A stretch of DNA of 64,000 bases from Liolophura sinensis (taxonomy: Eukaryota; Mollusca; Polyplacophora; Chitonida; Chitonidae). The notes under the pieces are model-generated. The model had not been told where the DNA came from, did not search any database, and saw only the letters and a program-made list of their open reading frames with translations. Shown here piece after piece: positions 42,457 through 63,280 of this stretch. How positions within the stretch are numbered: the first letter of the stretch is position 1; each line of letters starts with the position of its first letter. Both the position numbers and the translations under genes were made by a program. The stretch covers positions 20,967,788 through 21,031,787 of the forward strand of contig NC_088302.1 in the NCBI RefSeq assembly GCF_032854445.1, written 5' to 3'.

Positions 42457-42702
42457 TTATTTATTTGACTGGTGTTTTACGCCGTACTCAAGAATATTTC
42501 GCATATACGACGGCGGCCAGCATTATGGTGGAAGGAAACCGGGCGGAGCCAAGGGGAAACCCACGATCATCCGCAGGTTCCTGCCAAGCCTTCCAACTTA
42601 CGGCTGGAAAGCCAGCATGAGCTGGACTGAACTCACAGCGACCGCATTGGTGAGAGGCTCCTGTGTCATTAGCGCGCTAACCAACTGAGCCACAGTCCCC
42701 GT
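42457..42702 (-). mobile_element. SINE family 1, near full length
   Basis: Minus-strand element from the TTATTTATTTGACTGGTG tail to a head ending in TGAGCCACAGTCCCC on the + strand. The head has small deletions and no clear target duplication, so it is older. Absent from the paralogous gene 7-8 spacer. Confidence 0.85.
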
Positions 42703-43290
42703 AAAGCATTACATTTGTATAGATATTAGTTAAGGCTAAAAATAGCCTTTCTCTATTGATCCGCTAACGAGTCTTGGACATTTGTAAAGGATTCCCCGAG
42801 CGAAAATGCAATTCCAAGAAAACTAAATTTGTCCACTATTTCTAACATCCCATTATCATAACAGAAGCTCAAATTTTTAGGTAATCTTCTTCCTTTTCTA
42901 AATACCATTATATTGGGCTTTTTGACATTTGCACTCAGAATCCATGTAATGCAATAACCTTTTAGTACATCTGGAGATATCCTTTAATCAACACAAAGAA
43001 ACAACATTTTATTCGAAGTAGATTCGAGTTTTGTCTCACCGTGTTTGATACTTTGCATCTTGTTTGAAAATCTCAAAATGAAAACACTTATGTACGCTTT
43101 TCACGACAAGTATTTACAATGTACGCTGTTTCAATCAACCCAGACCCTCCAAAATACACCTGACGACTACATGATAGGGGAATTCTAACCGAGATGTATG
43201 TACATCAGAACCACTTCGCTGAGCAGACCTTGACCCTTACAGCTCGTGTGTTGTTGTTGATAACGTAACCCTGTCCTCCAGTGTACTCAT
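42703..43290. other. Spacer upstream of gene 7
   Basis: No gene. 42985-43140 is homologous to 48395-48540 upstream of gene 8 (shared TTTTATTCGAAGTAGA and TTTTGTCTCACCGTG). Confidence 0.5.
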
Positions 43291-43610
43291 ACTGCATTTT
43301 ATAAAAGTGATTCCGAGTATTTACGTCATATCGTTATTGTGGCTCATGACAATGCGCTACCAACAAACGGCATGACATGTTTAAGCTTACGTGCTTATGC
43401 AATATTAATAACATGTCAACACTCTAGCAGCTCCAAGCTGTGACTTAGCGGATTATAGTTTGATATAATTACTTGTTATACATTACTCTTCCGTCTTAAC
43501 CCCACCCTCTCCTCACCTACAGCCCCGCCTAACACCACCCCATCGAGCTATACAGAAGATTAGCTACACCGGGTTGGCAATGGCAAGTAAGGACTTTTCC
43601 CTAACAGGGC

Positions 43611-43666
43611 GTTGCTACGCCCACAGGTTTCTGTGTATTTCTCATAGGGGTGCATACGTATAAATA
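43611..43666 (+). promoter_or_regulatory. Gene 7 core promoter
   Basis: TATAAATA at 43659-43666, about 90 bp before the ATG, with GTTGCTACGCCCAC at 43611-43624, a weaker X-box-like match in the same place as in gene 6. Confidence 0.58.
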
Positions 43667-43752
43667 CAGCAAACCCATGTCAAAACATTACTTCGGGCCA
43701 GTCTCTCCAAAGCAATCAACCGCACCGTTTGAGTTCATTCCTGCCAATCACC

Positions 43753-46607
<2,855 letters not shown>

Positions 46608-46890
46608 ACAAAACTGACCAATCGGAAATGACGTGGAAATGACCTACAGGAAACGACTAATGAACATGATTTGAACAAAACGTTTTAACATTGAAACTGT
46701 TTGTATTATGTTAGAACATTTCGTTTAACATAATTGGCAGTTGAATCATTTGTCATTATTTATCATTTTTATACAGTTGGTTCAGTTGTGAACAAATGTT
46801 TTTTGAAGTAATAGCTCACTTACCTCCAGGAATGGCATTTTAACTACATTTCTGAGAAAAAAATGTTATTTTTTGTACCGGTAATAATCT

Positions 46891-47086
46891 GACTTAGTCA
46901 AAATTTGAAACCTCTGTACGATGCTCAGCTTTTGGTGCTGGAAGAGGAAATTTGAACACATTTGTCTTAAGATAACTCTGATGTGGGGTATAAAATTTTT
47001 ATTTCTAAAACCCAAAAATAAGCTTTCAGATCATATTTCAAATTTTGACTTAAGTCAGGAATGGCTTTATTAAACCGGCCCCTGTT
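46891..47086 (+). mobile_element. MITE-like insertion in the gene 7 3' flank
   Basis: Begins GACTTAGTCAAAATTTGAAA (46891-46910), with a near-inverted copy TTTCAAATTTTGACTTAAGT from 47036. It interrupts sequence continuous after gene 6 (GTACCGGTAAGAATCTG, then TTAGATCATTTTCG). A longer relative is at 30051-30410. No long target duplication is evident. Strand is arbitrary. Confidence 0.65.
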
Positions 47087-47228
47087 ACTTTTGTTAGATC
47101 ATTTTCGCCTGACGAAAGCACCTGGAACATTCAATTTCACTTTCAACTTTCGCCATTTTCTAAATTATACATTAAAGATATTTCATAGTATATAAACCTT
47201 GTAGCTTTATTTGCTTGCTAGGAGCATC

Positions 47229-47234
47229 AATAAA
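47229..47234 (+). promoter_or_regulatory. Candidate poly(A) signal, gene 7
   Basis: AATAAA 621 nt past the stop, matching the gene 6 signal once the insertion is removed. Confidence 0.5.
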
Positions 47235-47239
47235 AAATA

Positions 47240-48880
47240 ATTTATTTGATTATATCAGGTTTTAGTTGTTCTTTACAACGCCATGTTTGTGCCAAGTGTG
47301 ATCATCCAAGACATATTTGAGACAACGGAAAGACAACTGAAAACGCGCTGTGTTTGCTGGATACCCGCACGTAACTGTCATGGCGGCGTAAGCATTACGC
47401 TCAACACCCGCAGTGGTGGCTGCCATGGTGGTCACGTGCTCGCAAATCTAGTGCTTCATGAGTCCAGCCTTCAATTTGCTTGTTGAAGGTCTAAATATGG
47501 AGGGTGTACATAAGATCTCTCAGCCTTTCAACTTTTTGACGTAACTGGAAGATGTTCCGTATATTTGCAAGTACATGGACAGCATACTACCTTTCTGCGT
47601 GGAGGCGAGAAATTGTTTTCAAAATCGATATGATTAAGTTATCAAGAAGGCTTCTACGGCTTGATTTCTTCTCTAGTTCAGCTTAAGTGTGGTCAGTTTT
47701 GTTGTAGTTATAAGAACAGAAAGCGAGAGTCGAAAGGAAACCACCATACCGTTCAGCTGTATGAAAACCTCCTTACGTAAATCTGCAGGCATTCTACATG
47801 ACAGGCAAGCAGTCACGTGCAACGTGGCTTCCTTAAAACTGTCAACACAACAACCGGTGTAAGAAACAATATATGTTAGGCCGCACCCATGTACGAATGT
47901 CTCTCCTTGCTCCACATTATGCTAATTATATAAACGTCGACATATTTTGTTATACTTCGAAATTTAGTCAAGAGAAAACAATTAAATAATTTAATTAAAT
48001 AAATAAATAGGTTTTATGATTAAGCTAACTTGTAATCTGTGCGTTTTAATTACAGTGTGTATTTCATTTTTTTGTATAATTGTTTAACGCCACACTCAAG
48101 TTGTCAGTTTCACAAGTAGAGGAAAATGACGTGCCATGGGTAAAACCTTCGATAAATGACAAGTTTCTGACGAGTAACAAAAAGATTAGCATGTCATATT
48201 CGTGAAACGTAAAACTGTGAAACTTAAGCCCTTATTGTAACCAAGGTCCATGGAACAAGTGAAGTAGAATCTCGAAATTGTCTGCACATGGCCGGTAATG
48301 AATCCGCAGTTTGTGTGTGGGCCATCATTTGTTTGTTGACACCATAGCACAAGCCATATTACGCTATCCCTTGCGCTATCCACCATATACCCTTTCATGA
48401 AAACAGAGAAACAATATTTTATTCGAAGTAGACTGAGTTTTGTCTCACCGTGATAGATACTTTGCACCTTGTTTGAAAATCCCCAAATATAAGCACTTAT
48501 TTATGCTTTTCATGATGAGCATTTATGATGTACGTTGTTTCAACCAATCAGAGACTCACAAATATGCCACATGACTGAATGATACGCGATTTCTAACCCA
48601 GGGGCATGTACATCAGAACCCCCTCGCTGAGCTGACCTTTAGGCTTACGCTTTTTGCGTGTTAACTTAATCCTGTTTTCCAGTGTACTCATATGTTCGGT
48701 TTGAAATAATCATATTTTTTCACTGATATAAGTTGATGATTTTCCTGTACCATCCCATAATATCTTCTCCTCTTCTACGATTGCACCACAACACATATTA
48801 ATTTTAAATAGACTATACCAGATCCGTGATCAATACTTGTTCTGTGTATTGTCATGAACAACCAGAGTAAGATGTAAACC
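47240..48880. other. Duplicated spacer between genes 7 and 8
   Basis: No gene recognised. Parts match the spacer after gene 6: 47310-47960 with 39800-40500, 48040-48370 with 41930-42330, and 48395-48540 with 42985-43140. Confidence 0.55.
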
Positions 48881-49500
48881 ACATTTCTCGTCGCATTCTT
48901 GGCCTTTTGACCCGTAATGTCGCAGGTTCGAATCCAGCTCTTGATTGTGCAAGGCCTCAATTAAGAAGATTGGTCAGCTTCCCAACCGGCTCCGATAGCA
49001 CAGTTGGTAGAGCGTTCGATTCGGGAGCGGTAGATCCTGGGTCAATCCTGGATCGAGTCACACCTAAGACTTTAAAAGAGGAAGTTGTAACTTCCTCGTT
49101 TGGCCTTCAGCATAGAGGGGATAGTGCAGCGACTGGTTGACCCGTATCAGTATAATGGCTCTGGCGGGGCAGCTTACTAGCCTTCTGTAAGGCGTCTCAG
49201 TGAAGCAGCACTAGATAAAAGAGCGGTGGAAATCTGTCCTGCAATAAGGAGGCACATTACATGCACTTTAAGGATTCCTTCGTCGTCTTATGACTGAAAA
49301 ATTGTTTAGTACGACGTTAAACCCCAAGCACTCATTCGTCAGCTTTCTTGTGAGCAAAGAAACGTTTTCTTCGGACCTTCCAGTTTCTTCCTTTAAACCT
49401 GGTTACCGCAGTTTTGGTCAAATATGTTTGCGCCCCATGTCAAATGAGTAAAACCAATGGAAATAAATAAATAAATAAAATAAACAAAATGAATAAATAA
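48880..49500 (+). repeat. Repeat block upstream of gene 8, partner of 55880-56300
   Basis: Outside the inserted family 2 SINE, the sequence (CGCATTCTTGGCC, GACC(C/G)(G/A)TAAT, CGGACCTTCCAGTTT) recurs as a more diverged version upstream of gene 9. The two spacers are therefore duplicates and the SINE came later. Confidence 0.55.
48981..49337 (+). mobile_element. SINE family 2, full length
   Basis: tRNA-like head (GGCTCCGATAGCACAGTTGG, B box GGGTCAATCC), long body, and an end reading GTACGACGTTAAACCCCAAG. Duplications GTCAGCTT lie at 48973-48980 and 49338-49345. Confidence 0.88.
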
Positions 49501-49628
49501 AAATTTGACTCAAGCTACCATTTGTGTAGCTGTCAACATTAACTTGGCACGACTACCAAAGTAATAAAGAAAACAAAGTCGCTTGCATACATTTTTTATA
49601 TACGTATATACAGTGAAGCACATTGGTG

Positions 49629-49870
49629 GGTGAGTGAGTAAGTGAGTGCTTGGGGTTTACCGTCGTACTTAAGTAATTTTTTTCCGTCATTTGACGACGA
49701 AGGAGTTCTTAGAGTGTATGTAATGTGCCTCCTTGTGGCAGGACGGATTTCCACCGCTCTTTTATGTAGTGCTGCTTCACTGAGACGACTTACCGAAGGT
49801 AAGTAAGTCATCCCGCCAAAGCCATTATACTGATACGGGTCAACCAGTTGTTCCACTAACCCCTTAACGG
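49629..49870 (-). mobile_element. SINE family 2, 5'-truncated
   Basis: Minus-strand copy of the family 2 3' part, without head, between perfect 9-bp duplications ACATTGGTG at 49620-49628 and 49871-49879. Confidence 0.88.
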
Positions 49871-50229
49871 ACATTGGTGTCATTTACATTTCTTCACATT
49901 ATTCTTTTCAAACCCATGAATATCCAAAGGTCTGTCAATTTTATGGAATGCACCACGTCATATCTTGTGCGCAAAAGTTTTTGGTACTTTACATTTTTCT
50001 TAAATCGCACGAAGACCTGTCAGCTAGTTATTACAACTGTGTAAGGTTTGGACTATAATAGATACCCATATCCCCTGTTCAGTGAGTCCCGTCGCGCTGA
50101 TCCAATATGTACACGTGCAAACACGCTCCCTAATCCCATAAGTACATAGGCATATGCTTCCGCCAGAATACTGGGTTGTGTACGGATTAACGACGTACAC
50201 GTGCTGTTACATGGTCATATGTTTATTTT

Positions 50230-50302
50230 CACGGACTACATTTTTCAGCGTAAGCTTATTGTATGTAACCATGAGTAATTCAGCTGTCTTCGACTATATA
50301 TA
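50230..50302 (+). promoter_or_regulatory. Gene 8 core promoter (class A block)
   Basis: CACGGACTACATTTTTCAGC, then GTAACCATGAGTAAT (50265-50279), then TATATATA (50295-50302), 85-92 bp before the ATG. The leader contains ACCCTCGACTAGAAGGTTCA, shared with the other class A genes. Confidence 0.62.
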
Positions 50303-50386
50303 CATCGCGGAATCCACCAACAGTCATCAGTACAGTTTACTCCACTCTCACCCTCGACTAGAAGGTTCACCCATCCAGCTTACAAC

Positions 50387-53380
<2,994 letters not shown>

Positions 53381-53464
53381 ACAGAATTGACCAATCGGAA
53401 ATGACCTGGAAATGACATAAAACGGCTAAAGGACATGCTGTGAACAAAACGTTCTAAAACTGAA

Positions 53465-53780
53465 AACGTGTTGAGTTGGAACATTTCGTTGATGCAAATA
53501 GCCATGTAGTTGAATCATTCATCATTATTTAAACAATTTCAGTTGTGAACAAATTTCACCTCTTGAAATTGTATTTTAAACAGAGGTTCTAACAAATGAT
53601 TTTTTTGTAATAATTTTTAAAATTTTAAAGTTAGAACATTTCGTTGATGCAAAAAGCCATGCAGTTGAATCATTCGCCATTATTTAAACAATTTCAGTTG
53701 TGAACAAATTTTACCTCTTGAAATTGTATTTTAAACAGAGGTTCTAACAGATGATGTTTTTGGTAATAATTTGTAAAAGA
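53465..53780 (+). repeat. Tandem duplication in gene 8 3'UTR
   Basis: Two copies of about 157 bp, starting near 53474 and 53631, share AACATTTCGTTGATGCAAA, CAATTTCAGTTGTGAACAAA and AAACAGAGGTTCTAACA. Genes 6 and 7 have one diverged copy, so the duplication arose in gene 8. Confidence 0.85.
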
Positions 53781-53889
53781 TTACTTTTCGATAACATCTG
53801 CATGGAACAATCATTTTCACTTTCAACTTTTTGCCCTTTTCCAACTTTTACATGAAAGATATTTCATTGCATACACGCGTTGTAGCTGA

Positions 53890-53895
53890 AATAAA
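53890..53895 (+). promoter_or_regulatory. Candidate poly(A) signal, gene 8
   Basis: AATAAA about 510 nt past the stop. A second AATAAA lies near 53958. Confidence 0.45.
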
Positions 53896-53959
53896 AGGCG
53901 TTCTAAGCTTTTTATTACACTTCATTTGTTTACTACCAGCATTGATGTGAAGGGCAGAA

Positions 53960-55550
53960 TAAAAAAATAATTTTTCCATCAGCAGTTTTTTTATATCGTG
54001 TCACTTTCTTCTTGTTCCTTTCAAAGTCATTTTTCTGCTGAGCATGATCATCGACAGTATTTGAGATGACGGATGATATCTGTAAACTCTCACTGTGTTT
54101 GCTAGATACCCGCACTTAACTGCCATGGCGGCGTAAACATGGCGACCAACACCTGCAGTGGTGGTTTGCCTGGTAGTAACGTGCTCGTAGATTCTGTGAT
54201 TCGTGAATCCGGCCCCCGATTCGCTCGTTGAAAGGCTAAATATAGTGGAGAAACATGGGATGGCTGGGCCTTTCAACAGGTTGGCGTAACCGTAGATGTT
54301 CCGCATATCGGCATATATCTGCATATAAAATATACTAATATTGGTGTGGAGGCGAGCAATGACTTTATGATTAATTTGGTTTCCAAAGCTCAGCTTAAGT
54401 GTAGTCAGTTGTGTTGTACTTACATTATAACAGAAAACGAGAGTCGCGGGGAAACCACTGTACCTTTCAGCTATATTATAACCCCCTGACGCCAAGCAAC
54501 CTGTATGACTGGCAAAAGACCTGTAATCAAGCGCAACACTTATCCCCTAAATTGTTAATACGAAACCCAACAAATCGATGTAATTAGCAAATGTATATGT
54601 TAGGTTGCATCCGCGTACATTCTTGACCCATATTTTACTGATTAAAAGCTGACATTGTTTGTCCTACATCGACATTTAGTAAACACAAAAGACCATACTG
54701 CCATGCCTTTAAACGTAACTGTTCAGGCATCGATCCATTATCGCAAAAGACTTTCAATATACATGTATAGCTTGGATCAACCAAGAGAATCAACCAAGGT
54801 CTTTGTTCAATCATACCTTTGGAATGTGGAATCCGCTAGATTTCTCTGCATCTAATGTTTGCGCGGTTTGACACCAGTGACGACCCGCCACCATCCACTC
54901 GTACACAGCTGTTCAGGCGATCGATATAGTTTGTTGTAGGCGGTATACATGTATCTAACAGTATGATATACATAATCAACTCGCCCAGCGAGTGGAAATG
55001 CCTGTGTTTCGTATATGTAAAAAAAGTTCATCTCTAACTTACCAGGGGTCAGAGGTTTATTCGGGACACTCATGTTTCCTCCACTTATAAACCAATCGAT
55101 GTATTGTTATTGTATTATTAAACAGTAATCAATGAAATTAATCGCAAAAATTGACAAGACGGGTTAAATTAGCGCACAGAGAGAAGCCCTATACAGATTT
55201 AAGTTAGCAACGGTATAATAGCTTTATTCAGCAGGTCGCCTAAACTGTGTGTTTGTCATTCAATCTGCTATAACTCAAACAACCACTTCATTTTTGTAAT
55301 CTACTCAGTTCATGAAACTAATTATTTATCTACACTCCACAACATAACCGGTCAATTTTTAAAAAAAATCTGTTATCTGAGAGGTACTAGAATGTATTCT
55401 GCTATTATAACATAATATCCTGCTAGTGTAATGAAATCAATATGTTGATTTAATAGAATATTTGTGGTATATTTAACAGAACATGCTGATGCAACAGTAG
55501 AATGTATTGTAGTATCACTCAAACAACATACATTCTGTTAGACCAGATCG
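53960..55550. other. Spacer after gene 8
   Basis: No gene recognised. 54000-54840 continues the 3' flank homology with genes 6 and 7 (GCCATGGCGGCGTAAACAT near 54121). Confidence 0.5.
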
Positions 55551-55555
55551 TATCG

Positions 55556-55615
55556 TATAAGTGCGATATTCTTATATAAAACTACAATCAGATAAATAAT
55601 TTATTAAATAAATGA
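55556..55615 (+). repeat. SINE family 1, degraded 3' end
   Basis: GTATAAGTGCGATATTCTTA, then ACTACAATCAGATAAATAA, a decayed end of family 1. Confidence 0.6.
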
Positions 55616-55669
55616 ATCAACGAAATGTGAAAAAAAATGTTATTTTTCAAAATATTATTCACTTATTCA

Positions 55670-56720
55670 TTTCTGTGCCGGCAATCGGGAGCCTTGGGAT
55701 CAAATCGAGTAGTAAAAAAGACTTTAAAAATGGTACTTATTGCTGCCTCGGTTGGCGCTCAGCGTTGAGGGGTTAGATCAAGGAAACATGATTGCTTGGC
55801 CCCGTGTCAGTATAATGTGAGTGGGTGGGTGTCAAGTCTGGTGTTTTCGACGTGATAAGTTAGAATAAAGCTAAAATAGTGCTCTCGATGCATTCTTGGT
55901 CATTTGACCGATAATTTCACAGACTCGAAGCCAGCCCATGTTTGTCTGATTGTGGCTTCAGGTACACTAAAATAATTTGTTAATGTTAACAGAAAGTTAA
56001 GTGATGCTAGAAGTATTTTTGCTATTATAACGCAAGACTTTGTCATGCTCAACATAATATTTTGTTAATCATAACAGAATAATGATCTGCACTAACACAA
56101 TAATATCGAACGTTACTCAGACAGCAGATTTTCTGCTTAAAAGAGTCTTTTCTTTTGATGTTTGCCAGGCTTCTTGTGAAGAAACAAAGCTTTACTTCGG
56201 ACATTCCAGTTTCCTCTTGTTAAGCTGATGGTCGCAGTATACTTTTAACCTTTTTGAGTCCTGCGTTAAATAAATGGAAATCAATGAAATAAACAAAAAA
56301 AGATAAAAATAAATAAATGAAGTGGCACTACATGGTTTTCTTTGAAGGAAATGTACACTAAACTAAAGTACTGTCATATATATTCCTTCAGCTTAATCTT
56401 TTCAAATTAAAGCATATTTTATGTGAAATTTTATGGAAATGCACCACACCATGTCTAGTGCGCAAAATAAATTTTCTGTTACTTTACGTTTCGCTTAGAT
56501 CGCACACAGACCTATTTCCGATCATTAGTTATTGCTAGCAACTACAATTCCGACTATAACAAATACACTGTACCTATATCCCATAATCGATATGTCGTGT
56601 CGCGCTAATCCAATATGCACACATGCAAACACGCTCCCTAATCCCCTGACTATAGGGATATCCTTCCGCCAGCATACTGTGTTGTGTATGGATTAACCAC
56701 ACACGCATACTGTTACATGA
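55670..56720 (+). repeat. Repeat-rich spacer upstream of gene 9
   Basis: Contains an unclassified repeat-like segment (CTCGGTTGGCGCTCAGCG near 55747) and the partner of the block upstream of gene 8 (55880-56300). From about 56430 it shows the same upstream words as gene 8 (ATGCACCAC, ACACGCTCCCTAATCCC, CTTCCGCCAG). No gene. Confidence 0.5.
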
Positions 56721-56721
56721 T

Positions 56722-56794
56722 CATGGACTATATTTTACAACGCAGGCTTATGGTGTGTTACCATGATTAATTCTACTGCCAAGGCCTATAAATA
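56722..56794 (+). promoter_or_regulatory. Gene 9 core promoter (class A block)
   Basis: CATGGACTATATTTTACAAC, GTTACCATGATTAAT (56757-56771), TATAAATA (56787-56794), 83-90 bp before the ATG. Confidence 0.62.
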
Positions 56795-56876
56795 CAGTGG
56801 GAAATCCTCTCACAGTCATCGGCACATTTTCCTCGTCTTACCCTCGACTAGACGGTTCACAAGGCCACTTTACACC

Positions 56877-59512
<2,636 letters not shown>

Positions 59513-59831
59513 ACAGAAGTGACCAATGGGAAACGACCACCTGAAAATGACTGATGGACATAATTCGAAGAAAACTTTTTAACAAAGAAATAGTTAAATT
59601 CTGAGTTAGAATATTCCGATGATAGAAAGGAGTTTAGAATTGGCGATGGAATTTTTCGTCATTGACTTCTTTGATCGCATCTTCATCCTGCCTACCTCTG
59701 GCCAATTTTCGTGAGCATTCAATTACACTGAAGATTCATGGACGTGATTGAACGTGATCTGAGGAAAGGAACAAATTGAAAGCATTTCACCATAAGAAAG
59801 AACTGGTGATGAAAGCTTTCGCCTTTGTGAA

Positions 59832-59837
59832 AATAAA
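59832..59837 (+). promoter_or_regulatory. Candidate poly(A) signal, gene 9
   Basis: AATAAA 319 nt past the stop codon, within an A-rich stretch. Confidence 0.55.
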
Positions 59838-59849
59838 ACAAAAAATGAC

Positions 59850-61907
59850 AAATTTATGAAGTGTTTTTGATCCTCACACTTTGTACCTGTTCTTAATATT
59901 CGAGTATATGATCATCCTAAACGTGGTGAACTAAACTTTTCCAGATTTTAAGATATTAGTTGAAAATTATTCGCTGACTTAGCTAGATACTCGATTTGCT
60001 GGTTAAATAGGTTAGGTTGTTGGTTCATTGAGCCTGTTAATTCGTTTTACTTGGTGAATGCGATTTTCATTATCTGGTATAAAACAGGCTCACACCTTTG
60101 TGTACAGATGACGTACAGTTTCCAACCTTCGTTTGGTTTGGTTGTATGAATTTCACAACATGGTCTGTCCCGTCTGTAACGGTTATAGATTCCGAATTAA
60201 TGGTAATTGTTTAACCACTCAGGTTTCCCCAAAATATGCATCTGACTTCCGTCATATAAGCAAATAAGCACAGATAATGCTCAATTATTCTTTTGCCCAT
60301 GTTCCAAAGAAAATGTATATATAACTTATATACCGAATGAACTGTTTGAAGAAATCAGTCGCTATCATACAAACAGAAGCAACCAAGAGTTTTGGGATTT
60401 CTAAACTAAAGGTTTCTTTCTACTTCGTACACGATTAATCAAAACTATTTCGTGACGGAATAGTAGGCCTATATACAACGTAAAGGTATAATATAATATA
60501 TAATATATGATGTTTACATCACTTCACTACCCAAAAAGGTATAAACTTAACTCAGACACGAAGTCTCTGCCCACCGAACAGTCTGACCGGTGTTTATAAC
60601 AGCCAGGCATTAGACACTGGTCCATGACGTGATGAGTTCGAATACACCATTTTATTGTTTATGTACGAATCTGTCAGATACTACGTGTAGTTCTTGGCGG
60701 CGTGCGGTGGTATGCTTTATGTGGTTTCTCTCTTCTTTCCTCCTGCCACAAAATCTAATCACGCCAAACAGAAATACAGAGTAAATAAATATATGTACAG
60801 GAGTTTCCATGTATATGTATCTGTTTAGGTAGAGTAATGCTGTAAGAGGTTTCGAAGAGGACACAAAAGCTGCGGGTTGGTCATTTCATCTGTTAACACT
60901 CAAAGTAAATCGTCAATTAATCCAATCAATGCTCCACCATGCTGACCAGATTATTCCTGTACAGTTTTTAACGTTGTTACCGTGTCACTATTAACTCACT
61001 TAATAACTTGGGTGATTTGTTTATTTATTTATCTATTTAATTATAATTTTTATCTTATACAATTACGGTCAGTATAATAGTATTATGGATGGAGGAAATC
61101 GGAGCGCCCGGCGAAAACCACCGACCTTTGGCAAGATATTGACAAACTTTCTCAAACAAATGTGTTTTGAGCAGATATGGACATCACACTGAAATAAGAC
61201 AAATTGTCTCCAATGAGCGCCTACATGAGTGTTGTCGACAACTTACTGTATATAAAACAAATACTGAAAAAAGGGAATAACACAAATTTTCTGTTCAAGG
61301 CCTCATTACAGTTCCATGTAAGGATGTATTCCATATTACACTTCCAGAAGCTGTTCAGTTTTTGTACTATAAATAAGGGAATCCCATTTTAGCCATTTTA
61401 GATTTCTGATCGGTAGATTCCAGTTCGTCCCTCCTGTGTGACCCACATAGTAAACCCTTCACAGTTGGCATTATTACATCTGGGTTCCTACAGCCGGTAG
61501 GAACTGGACTAGAACGCCAAATACCATGTAACAGTATCTTGAACACAATTCCCCATTCTAACCTGTAGGCCTACGGGAATAGCCTGTACTACGCGTTCTT
61601 AAACATATATGTTTAAACAATCAAAGTAAAACCTTGGGTGATGTATGGCAAATATCAAGTAGTAATATTTCGCTTTTTGTTTCTGGCAGGGGAAAATGCA
61701 CTAACAGGTATTACCCACCTATCAACGTCATTACATATACGTGAAAAGTCATAATAATGAAGTCAAGGCATCACCACATAAATGTAAAAGGTTTCACAAG
61801 CTTACAATCCACATCCCGGGATGATTATTACTATTTAGTGGTGATGCCCGGAGTTCATTACTATTATTGAACCAGCTATGAGTCTTGAGCAGTATACGTG
61901 AAAATAT
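59850..61907. other. Spacer between genes 9 and 10, left part
   Basis: No gene recognised. 61060-61150 resembles a diverged interspersed repeat (ATGGAGGAAATCGGAGCGCC, ACCGACCTTTGGCAAG), with possible relatives near 19395 and 62650. Confidence 0.5.
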
Positions 61908-61917
61908 ATTTATTTAC

Positions 61918-62101
61918 TGGGGCCTCCGTGGCTCAGCTGGTTAGCGCGCTAGCCAGCGTTATCACCCAGAAGCCTGTCACCAATGCGGTCGCTCTGAGTT
62001 CAAGTCCAGCTCATGCTGGCTTCCTCTCTGTCAGCCCGGTTTCCCCGGGGTATAAGCGAAATATTCTTGAGTAAGGCGTAAAACACTAATGAAATAAATA
62101 A
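61918..62101 (+). mobile_element. SINE family 1 with large internal deletion
   Basis: Head GGGGCCTCCGTGGCTCAGCT and B box GAGTTCAAGTCC are intact, but most of the body between CTTCCTCTCTGTC and CCCGGTTTCC is missing. Duplications ATTTATTTAC lie at 61908-61917 and 62102-62111. Confidence 0.88.
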
Positions 62102-62187
62102 ATTTATTTACGAGTTCTCACACTGCAGTCTTACTACATACGTGTGAACATTTAGAAATTGTCACGTTAAGTCTTACAAGTGAAAAT

Positions 62188-62596
62188 TTACCAGTAATTA
62201 CTCTCACTTTATTGTGTACGTAGGAGTAGTTACCAGTAATCACTCTGTCGCTTTAATGTATACGTAGGAGGAGTTACCAGTAATCACTCTCTTGCTTCAC
62301 TGTGTACGTAGGCGCTGTTACCAGTAATCACTCTGTTACTTCTCTGTATACGTAGGAGCAGTTACTAGTTATCACTCTGTCGCTTTAATGTATACATAGG
62401 AGGAGTTACCAGTAATCACTCTGTCGCTTCACTGTATACGTAGGCGCTGTTACCAGTAATCACTCTGTTACTTCTCTGTATACGTAGGAGCAGTTACTAG
62501 TTATCACTCTGTCGCTTTAATGTATACATAGGAGGAGTTACCAGTAATCACTCTGTCGCTTTACTGTATACGTAGGAGCAGTTACCAGTTATTACA
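62188..62596. repeat. 44-bp minisatellite with three-unit higher-order pattern
   Basis: Nine units, the first 42 bp and the rest 44 bp, plus a partial tenth, each starting TTAC(C/T)AGT and ending GTAGG plus a variable end. Units 3-5 have distinct variants, and units 6-8 repeat nearly the same variants in the same order, a 132-bp higher-order period. Confidence 0.95.
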
Positions 62597-62599
62597 CTT

Positions 62600-63200
62600 G
62601 ATATGGTATTTAATTGATATTTAAAGCCGTACCCAGGAATCACGAGTCAGGTTGATGGTTGCGAGAAAATGAAACACCCGGAATAAACTACCGCCCATTG
62701 CCAAGTACTCCCGGACAATCTCACGATTTAAAGCCACAGTCCATGGAGAACTGGATACAAACAGGCCATTGGCCAAAAGCCTGACGGTTACAGCGAGTAA
62801 GCGATTTAACCATTTGAGCAAATCTGTGATCCGACTTTGAATGACTAACATTTCCCCTAATGTATGAAATCGGAAGAAACAAATTGTTTGATGGAAATTG
62901 ACATCAAAAACAATTAGTCAGTGGTGTATTTCTTCAACCTATTCACGCGAGGTCCCACCTAAAGGTGCATAAATTTGGTCAAAATGAACCAACATTACAT
63001 GAATAGTGAGCAAAATAAAAATGTCTACAATTGCCATAATGCTTAAATCGCCTTGGGATCTATAACCGGTCAGTAACTTCATATACATTGTCACTCAGTA
63101 ATATTGATTTTAACAACAAGTGCGCAATCCCTAATTCCATCTCACGCAATCAACTTTATCCGATAAATACATGTGAAAACAAGTTCCTTAATACTTTCCC
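62600..63200. other. Spacer upstream of gene 10
   Basis: No gene recognised. 62610-62760 looks like a decayed repeat. From about 63200 the sequence is weakly similar to the upstream regions of genes 8 and 9. Confidence 0.45.
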
Positions 63201-63280
63201 TCTAGTGATATCCCTCCCCTAGCACACCGGCCATGAAGGGATTAAGGATTTATACACATGCCTCTACATTGCATGGTCTT

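Noticed and set aside
48905-48940. GGTTCGAATCC B-box-like word suggesting a tRNA
   Set aside because: No matching acceptor or anticodon arms, and the surroundings are a repeat also present upstream of gene 9.
62188-62596. CRISPR-like array
   Set aside because: The units are contiguous 44-bp repeats without unique spacers, in a eukaryotic genome.
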